A program made the translations under genes and the position numbers. Below are positions 49,376-58,542 of a stretch of DNA of 64,000 nt, in pieces (positions within the stretch are counted from its first letter, which is position 1; every line of letters begins with the position of its first letter). The stretch lies in assembly GCF_000091325.1 (NCBI RefSeq), contig NC_014012.1:4423685-4487684 (forward strand). Reading direction: 5' to 3'. The notes below the pieces were generated by a model. The model saw nothing but the letters and a program-made list of their open reading frames with translations. It did no database searches and was not told where the DNA came from. The DNA comes from Shewanella violacea DSS12. Its GTDB lineage: Bacteria; Pseudomonadota; Gammaproteobacteria; Enterobacterales; Shewanellaceae.

Positions 49376-51952
49376 TTATGCTATCAGACGCCGGGATACA
49401 GATTGGCTTGGCTGATAACTGGATAGGGGTTGAGGTCGGCCTATGGCATAGCCCTGAGCATAGTTAATTCCAATCTCTTGTAGCTTATCGATAATATCTT
49501 GGTTTTCCACAAACTCGGCAACTGTCTCTATGCCCATAACACCACAGATATCGTGGATAGACTTAACGATGGCGTAGTCTTTAGCGTTAGTGGCTAAGTT
49601 TTTCACGAAGCAACCATCTATTTTCACATAATCAACTGGCAGCTCCTTGAGGTAACCATAGGAGGCGAAGCCACTACCAAAATCATCTAATGCGAAGGAG
49701 AAGCCAAGCTTTCTCAGATATTCGAGCATCTCCATCGCCCTTTTTTTATTCTGAATCGCACTGGTCTCGGTGATCTCAAAACAGATACACTCACTGGGTA
49801 TGGCGAAACGCTCGAACTGCTGGATAATGTAGTCCACCATGCCTTCAGCCCCTAGACTATTGCCCGATAGATTAATAGAGATACAGTGGTCTTCCCAGAT
49901 CTCCTCATGCATAGATAGCCAAAGAAAAGCCTTTCTGATCACTTCTTTATCAACATAGCTCATCAATTTAAATTGCTCTGCGGCGGCAATAAACTGAGCC
50001 GGTGCTAATATTCGCCCATTGGGCTCCTGAATACGCAACAAGATCTCCATGCGTTGCCTATGCTTACCGGGCCCCACGCCTTTAATCGGTTGGTAGTAGA
50101 GCAGCAGTTCATTGTGTTCTATAGCCTGGCCAATCCTTACCGCCCACATAGGCGCATTGCGCTGGAAAATCAGGTCTTTATCTTTATCATCATAGAAGTG
50201 AACCTGATTACTGCCCTTACCTTTTGCCGCAAAACAGGCAATATCGGCATCTTTGAGTAACTCTTTCTCCGAGATGTAAGGGGCTCTGGCTATGGCGATC
50301 CCAGCACTGACACCCACTTTATAATGACAGGCATTATTCTTATCCTGCAGCACTTGCATCGACACACTGGCAACTATGCGTTTGGTTAATTGAGCGACCT
50401 CTAAGGCACTATGATCCCGAATGGCTAAACCAAACTCATCGCCACCGAATCTGGCTAACATCTGATCTTGGGTCAAACAAGATTGCATCGCCCTTGCCAC
50501 CATAACCAACATCCTATCTCCTGCACTATGACCGCAGGAATCATTGATTAACTTGAACTGTTCTAAATCAAAATAGCAGATAGCGATCGATTGAGCCCCA
50601 AGGCTAAATGCCTCCAGCTTATCTTCGAAGGCTCGACGGTTAAGTAAGGAAGTGATTGGATCTAGATTAACTCTGTGATGTAACTTACGCTTGAGCAGCT
50701 CCTCCTGAGTAATATCTCTGAGCAGAATAACCGTTCCCACCACTAGCTGCTTATGATTAAGCCGCGTACTGATGCTACGCTCCACGATCCGTGTCGACTC
50801 GCCTTGCAGCTTAAGCTTACTCAGTATCGGTTGCCGTGCCCGGCTAGCCATTAGATCGAACAAGTCTTGGTTAATATTCCTATCCGTTTTGAGCAAAACA
50901 TCGACTTTCTCCCCAAGGACATCGGGCCCTTTGACCCCGAGTAACCTCTCGGCCAAGGGATTCAAATACACAAGTTTAGCCTCGGCATCGGTCAATATAA
51001 CTGCCTCAGAAATCGACCCTAAGCTAGATTTCGCATGCTCTTTCAGTTGAACAATCTTGGCAAGCAGATGATTAACCCTATCAGCTATCAGCACAAATTC
51101 GGGACTGTCACCAGCTATCAGAGGCGTATAAGTCTTAGCCTTAGGATTAATCCCCTCCAGCTGTGTCATCAAGCGATGAAACGGACGTATAAGGCCTAAA
51201 TTCAACCAAATATAACCTGCAATGAGTATTAATATCCCCACACAAACTATGCAAAACGGTACCAGATAATGTTGTAATTTCCCTTGACTGAAAACACTGT
51301 CAGAGAAAGTGATCTCTAGGTGCACGGGCTTATCATAGATCAGGCTAGGCAGTTCGATGACAGAGGTATTTCTAAGCGGATTAGCCTGTCGCACACCTTG
51401 GGCAATAATGACCTGGCTCACTAAGCCTTGTAAGGCATAACTCGATAGGTATTCAGGAGTGAGTCGCCTCACCAACATGACCGGACTATCAGGCTCGTTC
51501 GGCACGACGCTCACGATATAGCCGATGCCTTTATCCATATACACCCCGGAATGAGGAGAGCTCCCGTGTAACAGATAGCCGGGAATAGAATTAAGCTCGA
51601 ATGACATAGGGTCATCATAGCGAGGAGAAAATAATTTTAGCTGTCCACCATCGAGATGGTAGACCCTGAGATGCTCAGATATCTTACTCGTTCGCCAAGC
51701 TTCAGCTAAGGCGGCTCTCTTAAGGGAGCTTAGCTCCGACTGGGGCGCAGCATAGATATTAGCGAACAAGTCTAACTGCTTGATATCTTTATCCAGCTGA
51801 GACTTTATGCTGACTAACTCTGTACTCACTAGGTCCAGCTTTAAAGACTCGATTCGATGATCGAACCAGATGCTTGAACAGTAGGAAACAGCAATCATTG
51901 CAGGTATACAGAAGCCAACAACAAAGACGATCAGTTTTTTGCCTATATGCAT
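49376..51952 (-). CDS. Membrane GGDEF/EAL sensor protein (c-di-GMP turnover)
   Basis: 858 residues. Membrane segment about 7-28, a periplasmic sensor part (about 30-225), a second segment (about 228-250), a HAMP/linker, a PAS domain (about 310-420, AEAKLVYLNPLAERLLGV), a GGDEF domain with intact GGDEF (about 504) in RFGGDEFGLAI, and an EAL domain whose first motif reads EILLR (about 636). The remaining EAL residues are present: NLSGNSLG, EITETSAI and DDFGSGFASYGYLK. Both cyclase and phosphodiesterase sites look competent, with EIL a minor variant of EAL. The sensed signal is unknown. Single gene. Confidence 0.93.
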   Translation of the reverse strand: MHIGKKLIVFVVGFCIPAMIAVSYCSSIWFDHRIESLKLDLVSTELVSIKSQLDKDIKQLDLFANIYAAPQSELSSLKRAALAEAWRTSKISEHLRVYHLDGGQLKLFSPRYDDPMSFELNSIPGYLLHGSSPHSGVYMDKGIGYIVSVVPNEPDSPVMLVRRLTPEYLSSYALQGLVSQVIIAQGVRQANPLRNTSVIELPSLIYDKPVHLEITFSDSVFSQGKLQHYLVPFCIVCVGILILIAGYIWLNLGLIRPFHRLMTQLEGINPKAKTYTPLIAGDSPEFVLIADRVNHLLAKIVQLKEHAKSSLGSISEAVILTDAEAKLVYLNPLAERLLGVKGPDVLGEKVDVLLKTDRNINQDLFDLMASRARQPILSKLKLQGESTRIVERSISTRLNHKQLVVGTVILLRDITQEELLKRKLHHRVNLDPITSLLNRRAFEDKLEAFSLGAQSIAICYFDLEQFKLINDSCGHSAGDRMLVMVARAMQSCLTQDQMLARFGGDEFGLAIRDHSALEVAQLTKRIVASVSMQVLQDKNNACHYKVGVSAGIAIARAPYISEKELLKDADIACFAAKGKGSNQVHFYDDKDKDLIFQRNAPMWAVRIGQAIEHNELLLYYQPIKGVGPGKHRQRMEILLRIQEPNGRILAPAQFIAAAEQFKLMSYVDKEVIRKAFLWLSMHEEIWEDHCISINLSGNSLGAEGMVDYIIQQFERFAIPSECICFEITETSAIQNKKRAMEMLEYLRKLGFSFALDDFGSGFASYGYLKELPVDYVKIDGCFVKNLATNAKDYAIVKSIHDICGVMGIETVAEFVENQDIIDKLQEIGINYAQGYAIGRPQPLSSYQPSQSVSRRLIA

Positions 51953-52304
51953 CTTCTCTCACAGCGATAAACTTTTAAAATTAACGGCGGAACTCACTAA
52001 GTTTATTAGCACTTCCATAACTTCGGCATGCAAAATACCCCATTTACACCACAGAGAAAACCCGTTTTGCTTTACCCGTTGCTAAAGTAAGCAATAGAGT
52101 GCATTTATTACTCGCCCCATATCTTGATCTAGTTCATTAAGCTGAGCAATAAATAGGGGAAATATAAGAATTTACCCAGAAGTGAGACGTGACGCTTTCG
52201 TGATACTTTTTCATCTAACTTGTGATTAATTCGCGACCACCCGGTGACATCACTTTGTAACAATCAAATGATAGCTAATCGATTCGTCTACAAGGAGATA
52301 CACC
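51953..52304. other. Intergenic region upstream of the spondin operon
   Basis: 352 bp divergent spacer, AT-rich. AAGGAGATACACC directly before 52305 is the ribosome binding site of the next gene. No operator could be defined; a response-regulator target may lie here given the two-component genes at 53825 onward. Confidence 0.35.
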
Positions 52305-53006
52305 ATGAATCTAAACCATACCACTGCCCTGTTCATTCTCGGCTGCATGATAAGCATTCCAGCCTCTGCCGCCGATTTAGAGATAAGCCTCACCAACTTG
52401 ACCCATGGTAACCACTTTACTCCCATACTCATCACAGCTCATGCTGGCACGAGTCATCTTTTCCAATCCGGTGAGGTGGCCAGCCCAGCGCTGCAGAAGA
52501 TGGCAGAGGGAGGAGACATAGGTGACTTAGTCGCGGCAGCTATGGCCAATAATGAACTCACGGTGGAGAATCCGGCCATGGGCCTCTTGGCGGCAGGCAG
52601 CAAAACCAGCGACATAATGCTAGATACCCAGACTATGACCCATCTGTCGATAGTCGCCATGGTATTACCCACCAACGATGCTTTCATAGGTCTAGACGCA
52701 TGGGAGATACCGACCGCACCGGGCACCTACACCCTTAACCTCAATGCTTATGATGCTGGCACCGAAGCAAACGATGAAATAATTAATGGTGGCGGCATGT
52801 CTGGTACCCCTGGGATCCCAGCAGCACCAGGAGGTGATGGCGGCGCCAACGGCACAGGAGTCATGGACACCAGCAGTAATACCAAGGTCCATATTCATCC
52901 AGGTGTACTAGGCGATACCGATATCGCTGGTGGCATGAGTGACGTCGATAGCCGCATCCACAGATGGCTAAATCCGGTCGCCAGAGTCGTCGTGGTCGTT
53001 AAATAA
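52305..53006 (+). CDS. Secreted spondin-domain protein
   Basis: 233 residues with a signal peptide (about 1-23, ending ASA) and a spondin_N-like domain: LEISLTNLTHGNHFTPILIT and the signature NAYDAGTEANDE near residue 155. A Gly-rich loop (about 165-190) and HIHPGVLGD follow. Bacterial spondin-domain proteins are exported and probably bind calcium, by homology to F-spondin; function unknown. First of four genes in the same direction. Confidence 0.87.
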   Translation: MNLNHTTALFILGCMISIPASAADLEISLTNLTHGNHFTPILITAHAGTSHLFQSGEVASPALQKMAEGGDIGDLVAAAMANNELTVENPAMGLLAAGSKTSDIMLDTQTMTHLSIVAMVLPTNDAFIGLDAWEIPTAPGTYTLNLNAYDAGTEANDEIINGGGMSGTPGIPAAPGGDGGANGTGVMDTSSNTKVHIHPGVLGDTDIAGGMSDVDSRIHRWLNPVARVVVVVK

Positions 53007-53016
53007 GGGGGACATC

Positions 53017-53745
53017 ATGAGAATAATCAAACAAATGACCCATAAGCGACTCACAGCATCTATGGTGTTAGCCAGTCTATTTACACTGAGTGCATGTTCA
53101 GATAATGACTATAGCCCCATAAATACACAGACGCCGACTCAGGTTGCCACACAAGATTATCGAGTCACAGTCACCAACTTAACCGCTAATCAGCCCATGT
53201 CTCCCCTCGCCTTGTTAAGACATAATGCAGACATAACCGCATGGCAAACCGGCGGGGCGGCCAGCCTTCCCCTAGAAACCTTAGCCGAATCTGGAGATAG
53301 TACAGGCTTTGCCGATATGGATGGTGTCGATGCTCTCATCAAGGGTCTGGGGATTTTAGCCCCGGGAATGACAGAGAGTATCGAGCTTGAGCTTAGTCCG
53401 GATGAGGTCGCCTCAATCTCTGTGTTAACCATGTTAGTTAATACCAATGACGCCTTTGCCGGAGTAAATAGCGTTTCTCTGGTGGATCTAGCGGTTAACA
53501 CCACAGTGAAATTCAGCTCCATAGCTTACGATGCAGGCACCGAAGCCAATTCCGAAGCCAAGGGGACCATACCCGGACCAGCAGACAGCGGAGAAGGCTT
53601 TAATGCCGCGCGAGACGATGTCGACAGGGTTCATGCTCATCCAGGTGTCATCAGCGCCGACGATGGATTAGCCAATTCGGTATTATCGGCCTCCCATAGG
53701 TTTGATAATCCTGTGCTGACTATTTCAATCGAACGACTGAGATAA
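53017..53745 (+). CDS. Spondin-domain lipoprotein
   Basis: 242 residues with a lipobox (LSAC, about 26-29) and a spondin domain similar to the previous gene: YRVTVTNLTANQPMSPLALL and YDAGTEANSEA. Starts 11 bp after the upstream stop, so it is in the same operon. The two proteins look like an exported and an anchored version of the same module. Function unknown. Confidence 0.87.
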   Translation: MRIIKQMTHKRLTASMVLASLFTLSACSDNDYSPINTQTPTQVATQDYRVTVTNLTANQPMSPLALLRHNADITAWQTGGAASLPLETLAESGDSTGFADMDGVDALIKGLGILAPGMTESIELELSPDEVASISVLTMLVNTNDAFAGVNSVSLVDLAVNTTVKFSSIAYDAGTEANSEAKGTIPGPADSGEGFNAARDDVDRVHAHPGVISADDGLANSVLSASHRFDNPVLTISIERLR

Positions 53746-53824
53746 GCATAGAAAATAATTGTTCGAAATAAATACCGCCCAAGTCAGGTCTATTGATTTA
53801 CGGATCTGCTTTGGGTGACTCAAA

Positions 53825-54565
53825 ATGAATGGAACACAGAAGGCATTTGGTGAACACTATAGCCACCACATATTGATCGTGGAAGATGAGCCTGATCTGG
53901 CTAACTTAATCAAGCTCAATCTAAATACCTTAAGCTATGGTGTGTCCCATAGCACCACATTGAAACATGCCCGAGAAACATTAGAGATTAAGCAATTCGA
54001 TCTCATTCTCATCGATCGCATGCTTCCCGACGGAGACGGCATCATGTTGTGCCAACAACTGAGAGAGTCGGGCCAAACTGTGCCATGCATGATGTTGACG
54101 GCAAAAGATTCAGAGGCCGATATCGTACTCGGATTAGAAGCTGGAGCAGATGACTACTTAGTGAAACCATTCAGCGTATTAGAGCTGAGAGCTAGGGTCA
54201 AAGCCTTGCTACGCAGGAGCCATCTGATTGAAGAACAGCAGGAATCACGGCTGGATTTTTATGGTATTACCATTAACTGCACCACACGAGAAGTGATCGC
54301 CTTCGATACCCACTTGGAGCTAACAGCCAGAGAGTTTGATCTCTTACTATTTATGGCGAAACACCCCAAACAAGTTTTCAGCCGCATGCAGTTACTCGAG
54401 GCCGTGTGGGGCTACTCATACAGCGGATATGAACATACGGTCAATAGCCATATTAACCGTCTAAGGGCCAAGTTATCCCATTGTGCATCGACCGCAGATC
54501 TCGTCAAAACAGTGTGGGGAGTAGGATATAAATTCTCACCACCAAGCCAAGCCATTAACCATTAA
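53825..54565 (+). CDS. OmpR-family response regulator
   Basis: 246 residues. The receiver domain has VEDEPDLANL (acidic pair) and the phospho-acceptor Asp64 in LILIDRMLPDGDG, with TAKDSE and a conserved Lys in YLVKPF. The C-terminal winged helix (about 145-240) has LTAREFDLLLFMAKHPKQ and RRLRAKLS-type DNA contacts. It is followed by its sensor kinase. It may control the adjacent spondin genes, by location. Confidence 0.93.
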   Translation: MNGTQKAFGEHYSHHILIVEDEPDLANLIKLNLNTLSYGVSHSTTLKHARETLEIKQFDLILIDRMLPDGDGIMLCQQLRESGQTVPCMMLTAKDSEADIVLGLEAGADDYLVKPFSVLELRARVKALLRRSHLIEEQQESRLDFYGITINCTTREVIAFDTHLELTAREFDLLLFMAKHPKQVFSRMQLLEAVWGYSYSGYEHTVNSHINRLRAKLSHCASTADLVKTVWGVGYKFSPPSQAINH

Positions 54566-54586
54566 CCATTAACCATTAACCATTAA
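54554..54586 (+). repeat. ATTAACC tandem repeat at the response-regulator stop codon
   Basis: Four perfect copies of ATTAACC and a partial fifth. The stop codon TAA of the response regulator is inside the first two copies, so the gene's final codons (Ile-Asn-His-stop) are repeated out of frame. Confidence 0.75.
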
Positions 54587-54627
54587 TAAGTCTGGATTAT
54601 GGACTCGCTAAACTTAAGGGCTAAACT

Positions 54628-56094
54628 ATGAAAAGTTTATTTAGTCGACTGCTCTTGTCGGCGAGTGTGATTGTTTTCATCTTAATCTTAGCTGTTTGGC
54701 AATGGTTTCAATTTAGCCAAGACTTTAGCCGTAATCAGGTACAGCAATCTCTGCACCAAGAGTTAGCCCTGCATATGGCACACATTAACCCCTTACTGTC
54801 TCAAGGGATCACCTCAGATGCTGCATTGAAAGAGGCCTTTCATGACTTTATGCTTCTGGGTCCAAGCTTCGAGATTTACACCTTAGATACTCTAGGTAAG
54901 GTTATTGCCTATGATGCGAACCAAGAGAAAATCAAACGCCCACAGATATCGACTCAAGCCATAGAGGCGTTCATCCAAGGTGATGAACTGCCAATTAAGG
55001 GCATGGACCCTCGCTCACTCGATAGCGATAAGATATTCTCCGCTGCCCATCTGCAAGATGCCTCAGGCAAGATCACAGGTTACCTCTATGTCATCATAGG
55101 GGGAGAAGATTTTGATATGTGGCAATCTCTGGTCAGTGAGCATCAGGCACCGCGGATCTTGGGCGGCATGCTCATAGGTTCGAGTATATTCGCCTTACTG
55201 TTATTTGCACTTTTAGCCAGATACCTGACCGCCCCTCTATCTAAGCTTGAGCAAGATCTACGTCTGGTAGAGACCCAGAAACTCGCCGATGGCTTAAGCC
55301 TCTCTCACGATTACCGGGGGAGCATAGAGATCCGTCAATTAAGCTTACATATAAAACGCTTACTCAATGAAATCAGCGAGCAACACAAGTCCATCAACCG
55401 CCAGCAACAGGCCAGGCATGACTTCATGCTGCATCTGTCACATGACCTTAAGACCCCGCTCACTTCACTGCAGGGATATATAGATACTTGGTTATTATTG
55501 CCTGCCCATGAACGCAGCAGTGACCTTATCGAAGTCGCCGCCAATTCGGGTAAATATATACAGCAACTTCTGAGTCAGATGTTGGAGCTCGCAGCACTGG
55601 AAAACGGCCAGATAACCCCAGATTTTAAAGAGACCAAATTGAGTTTATTACTAGGGGAGTTAAAGCAATACTTTACCCCTCGCGCCACCAGCCAAAATAT
55701 TCAGCTCGACTTCGAAGTAGACGAGAGGCTATCGATTTTTACCGACCCTCAGTTATTGATGCGAGTCTTATCTAACCTGGTGGATAACGCGATTCGCTAC
55801 ACGCCATCGGGTGGCATCATAAGTATCAAGTTAATCACAGCCAATATAAATTCGGAAGATCATGGTATCTGGCTCAGCGTATCCGATAACGGCTCAGGCA
55901 TGCACAAACATGAGCTACAGGCACTGCAACAGATGCGCAATAAACCTAGCTTTAAACATGATGATATCTTGCCTCAACTCGGTGTAGGACTGGCAATTGT
56001 GAGGCAATTACTCGGCCTACTTAAGTGTAATATTGATATAGACAGCACCCCGGGAGAGGGCAGCTGTTTTCAGATAGAGTTGCAGAAAATTTAA
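54628..56094 (+). CDS. Sensor histidine kinase
   Basis: 488 residues. Two membrane segments (about 7-25 and 183-205) enclose a periplasmic sensor part (about 30-180). HAMP is next, then the H-box FMLHLSHDLKTPLTSL with the phospho-His near residue 272, N-box LVDNAIRYTP (about 390), G1 VSDNGSGM and G2 LGVGLAIVRQLL. All catalytic motifs are intact. Partner of the OmpR-family regulator 63 bp upstream. Ligand unknown. Confidence 0.93.
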   Translation: MKSLFSRLLLSASVIVFILILAVWQWFQFSQDFSRNQVQQSLHQELALHMAHINPLLSQGITSDAALKEAFHDFMLLGPSFEIYTLDTLGKVIAYDANQEKIKRPQISTQAIEAFIQGDELPIKGMDPRSLDSDKIFSAAHLQDASGKITGYLYVIIGGEDFDMWQSLVSEHQAPRILGGMLIGSSIFALLLFALLARYLTAPLSKLEQDLRLVETQKLADGLSLSHDYRGSIEIRQLSLHIKRLLNEISEQHKSINRQQQARHDFMLHLSHDLKTPLTSLQGYIDTWLLLPAHERSSDLIEVAANSGKYIQQLLSQMLELAALENGQITPDFKETKLSLLLGELKQYFTPRATSQNIQLDFEVDERLSIFTDPQLLMRVLSNLVDNAIRYTPSGGIISIKLITANINSEDHGIWLSVSDNGSGMHKHELQALQQMRNKPSFKHDDILPQLGVGLAIVRQLLGLLKCNIDIDSTPGEGSCFQIELQKI

Positions 56095-56124
56095 TTCAGG
56101 TTTGCAATATAAGCCCGGAAACAA

Positions 56125-56155
56125 AAAAGACCCGCCTAGGAGGCGAGTCTTCTTC
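56125..56155. terminator. Bidirectional terminator between the kinase gene and hemE
   Basis: GACCCGCC-TAG-GAGGCGAGTC stem with one mismatch, preceded by an A-run and followed by TCTTC; suits the convergent genes on both sides. Confidence 0.8.
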
Positions 56156-56199
56156 AATAACCTATCGCTAATGGCTTATCGCCAAGAGCTAGCAATAAG

Positions 56200-57264
56200 T
56201 TACTTATGGTATTGAGGCGACAACTCATGTACAGACTTGATGAATGCACCAGCATGCTCAGGATCTACATGTTGATGGATACCATGGCCTAAGTTAAATA
56301 TATGGCCGGCTCCTTCGCCGTAACTAGCCAGGATTTGACCCACTTCCTGATGAATACGCTCAGGTGAAGCATAGAGTACCGAAGGATCCATATTGCCCTG
56401 AAGTGCAACTTTATGGCCCACACGACGACGAGCGTCACCAATATCTACGGTCCAATCTAGGCCCAGTGCATCACAACCAGTCTCAGCCATAGACTCTAAC
56501 CATAGACCGCCACCTTTAGTGAACAAGGTAACCGGAACCTGGCGACCGTCGGCATGACGAGTCAGGCCATCGACTATCTTCTGCATATAACGCAGTGAGA
56601 ATTCACGGTAGGCATGGTGAGACAGTGCGCCCCCCCAGGAATCGAAAATCATTAAGGATTGTGCGCCGTTAGCCACTTGTGCATTCAGATACAGGATCAC
56701 AGAATCTGCAAGCTTATCTAACAGCATGTGCAGTGCGGCTGGCTCTTCGTAGGCCATCTTCTTGATCTTCTCGAATGTCTTGCTCGAACCACCCTCAACC
56801 ATGTAAGTGGCGAGTGTCCATGGTGAACCTGAGAAACCAATTAAAGGCACTTCGCCCTTAAGTTCACGACGAATAGTGCTTACCGCACGCATCACATAGC
56901 CTAGCTCATCTTCCGGATCTGGAATCGATAGCTTCTTGATGGCATCAATAGTGTCGGTCGGACGCTGGAAACGTGGACCTTCACCAGTCTCGAAATATAG
57001 ACCTAAGCCCATGGCATCTGGAATGGTCAGAATATCGGAGAATAAGATAGCGGCATCAAGGTCATAACGACGTAATGGCTGAAGCGTCACTTCACAAGCT
57101 AAATCCTTATCCCTACATAGAGACATAAAGTCGCCGGCCTGAGCACGTATGGCTTTATATTCTGGAAGATAACGACCAGCTTGACGCATCATCCAAACAG
57201 GAGTTCTGTCGACAGGTTGTTGCAATAACGCACGTAAATAACGATCATTTTTTAGTTCTGCCAT
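56200..57264 (-). CDS. hemE: Uroporphyrinogen decarboxylase
   Basis: Converts uroporphyrinogen III to coproporphyrinogen III in haem synthesis. 354 residues, the usual length. Family signatures: [19 protein letters not shown] near the N-terminus (conserved MRQAGR), the catalytic Asp in [29 protein letters not shown], and the C-terminal [15 protein letters not shown]. Single gene divergent from rsd, with the candidate small RNA in between. In E. coli rsd, nudC and hemE are also neighbours. Confidence 0.97.
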   Translation of the reverse strand: MAELKNDRYLRALLQQPVDRTPVWMMRQAGRYLPEYKAIRAQAGDFMSLCRDKDLACEVTLQPLRRYDLDAAILFSDILTIPDAMGLGLYFETGEGPRFQRPTDTIDAIKKLSIPDPEDELGYVMRAVSTIRRELKGEVPLIGFSGSPWTLATYMVEGGSSKTFEKIKKMAYEEPAALHMLLDKLADSVILYLNAQVANGAQSLMIFDSWGGALSHHAYREFSLRYMQKIVDGLTRHADGRQVPVTLFTKGGGLWLESMAETGCDALGLDWTVDIGDARRRVGHKVALQGNMDPSVLYASPERIHQEVGQILASYGEGAGHIFNLGHGIHQHVDPEHAGAFIKSVHELSPQYHK

Positions 57265-57477
57265 CTTGGCTTGCTTCCTAAACTTATAGTGATATCCGCT
57301 TGGATCGCTAGTTTAGCATTTAGATTAATAAAATAACCTTAATCTGAGTATTTATATGACAAAGCCCTCTAGGTAAGATATTCCCCCAATGAGCCGTGTT
57401 AACCCACTTTTAGAGCACATAAAGTAAAACACTCTGATGACAAGTCACATTATTGTTCCCCATATGACAGAAAAAAG

Positions 57478-57506
57478 TTGCACCCGCCCCCAAGCTTTGG
57501 TATAAA
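57478..57506 (+). promoter_or_regulatory. Consensus-like sigma-70 promoter between hemE and rsd
   Basis: TTGCAC (57478-57483), a 17-bp spacer, and TATAAA (57501-57506), close to the consensus with ideal spacing. No gene starts just downstream; a strong terminator does. Confidence 0.8.
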
Positions 57507-57512
57507 AAGCCT

Positions 57513-57604
57513 GCGCTAGCAAGAACAATCAAGAAGCTCGTCACATCGAGCCAGCAAAACCTTTACTCGCCCAGCGATAGATTTCTATCGCTGGGCATTT
57601 TATT
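57513..57604 (+). ncRNA. Candidate small RNA of about 92 nt
   Basis: Bounded by the promoter at 57478-57506 and the intrinsic terminator GCCCAGCGATAG-ATTT-CTATCGCTGGGC (57569-57596) followed by ATTTTATTTT. Inside there is a further hairpin GCTCG-TCACAT-CGAGC (57535-57550) and an unpaired A-rich linker. No ORF of more than a few codons. Spot 42 and other enteric RNAs I know do not match. Alternative: a leader for rsd, but 160 bp separate the terminator from rsd. Confidence 0.7.
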
Positions 57605-57766
57605 TTCTAGGGGATTCAACTCCCTACCCCCTTCAGTTTTCCGCATAAAAAACAGCCAGCTTAACTATTTAGTAATATCTCACATATATCAGCGAAAATG
57701 GTTGATTAATACCCTGTTTGTCACCTACATTAGAAGTCAGGGAAGCACTTTTAAACGGGAATAATT

Positions 57767-58234
57767 ATGTTAAAACAACTCGAAAAAGCTGAAAGAAAGT
57801 GGGGCGGCTCTAACACTCTTATCGATCATTGGCTTGATAATCGTCGACAGCTACTGATCAACTATTGCCAAATTGCCGGTATCCCTCCCTATGAATCCAC
57901 TGAAAAAGCACTGCCTACCGTTAAGACAGTGAAAGAGTTTTGTGATTTGTTAGTGGATTACGTCTCAGAAGGACATTTCGAAGTTTATGACCGAGTCGTG
58001 ACCGCATGTGAGAGAAATGGCACATCGAGTCAGTCTCTTGCGCGAAACCTGGTGCCACGAATAAGTGAAACCACAGATTCAGCCTTAGATTTTAATGAAA
58101 AATATACTGAATCCGTCGATGACCAAATCCTCTATCAACTCGATAAAGATCTGTCATCACTGGGACACGCAATGGAAACCCGTTTCGAATTAGAAGATGA
58201 ACTACTGGAAGTGCTGCACACTAAGCACTCATAA
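57767..58234 (+). CDS. rsd: Regulator of sigma-70 (anti-sigma factor)
   Basis: 155 residues, nearly all helical. The start LKQLEKAERKWGGSNTLIDHWL and the segment CDLLVDYVSEGHFEVYDRV match E. coli Rsd/AlgQ. In the family it binds RpoD in stationary phase and shifts RNA polymerase towards other sigma factors. Adjacent to hemE as in enterics. An independent terminator follows. Confidence 0.92.
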   Translation: MLKQLEKAERKWGGSNTLIDHWLDNRRQLLINYCQIAGIPPYESTEKALPTVKTVKEFCDLLVDYVSEGHFEVYDRVVTACERNGTSSQSLARNLVPRISETTDSALDFNEKYTESVDDQILYQLDKDLSSLGHAMETRFELEDELLEVLHTKHS

Positions 58235-58289
58235 TTCTCGAAACAGATATCCGCTATAATCTATAAGTGATAAGTGCAGAGTAAATACC

Positions 58290-58322
58290 AGCCAAGCTCC
58301 CCGTCTTTCTTGGCTTTCTTTT
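58290..58322 (+). terminator. Intrinsic terminator of rsd
   Basis: AGCCAAG and CTTGGCT form a 7-bp stem around a 12-base loop, followed by TTCTTTT. The rest of 58235-58542 is featureless to me. Confidence 0.75.
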
Positions 58323-58542
58323 ACCCTTCCTCGGGAATTACAGCTTTCTCAATAGGCTAGCTGATTAGTGCGTCGCCCTCACCCGAAGTTAAGATAACCA
58401 GATCACAATTTGAGGGAACCAGATCCTCAGTCACGCTACAGGCCTATAAGCTGCGCTTTAAAACCTGCTTCCCTTAGAGGCTCTGATGAAATAATTCAAT
58501 GCAGCGTCAGCAATAAACAGATCAAATATCAAATATTATCCT

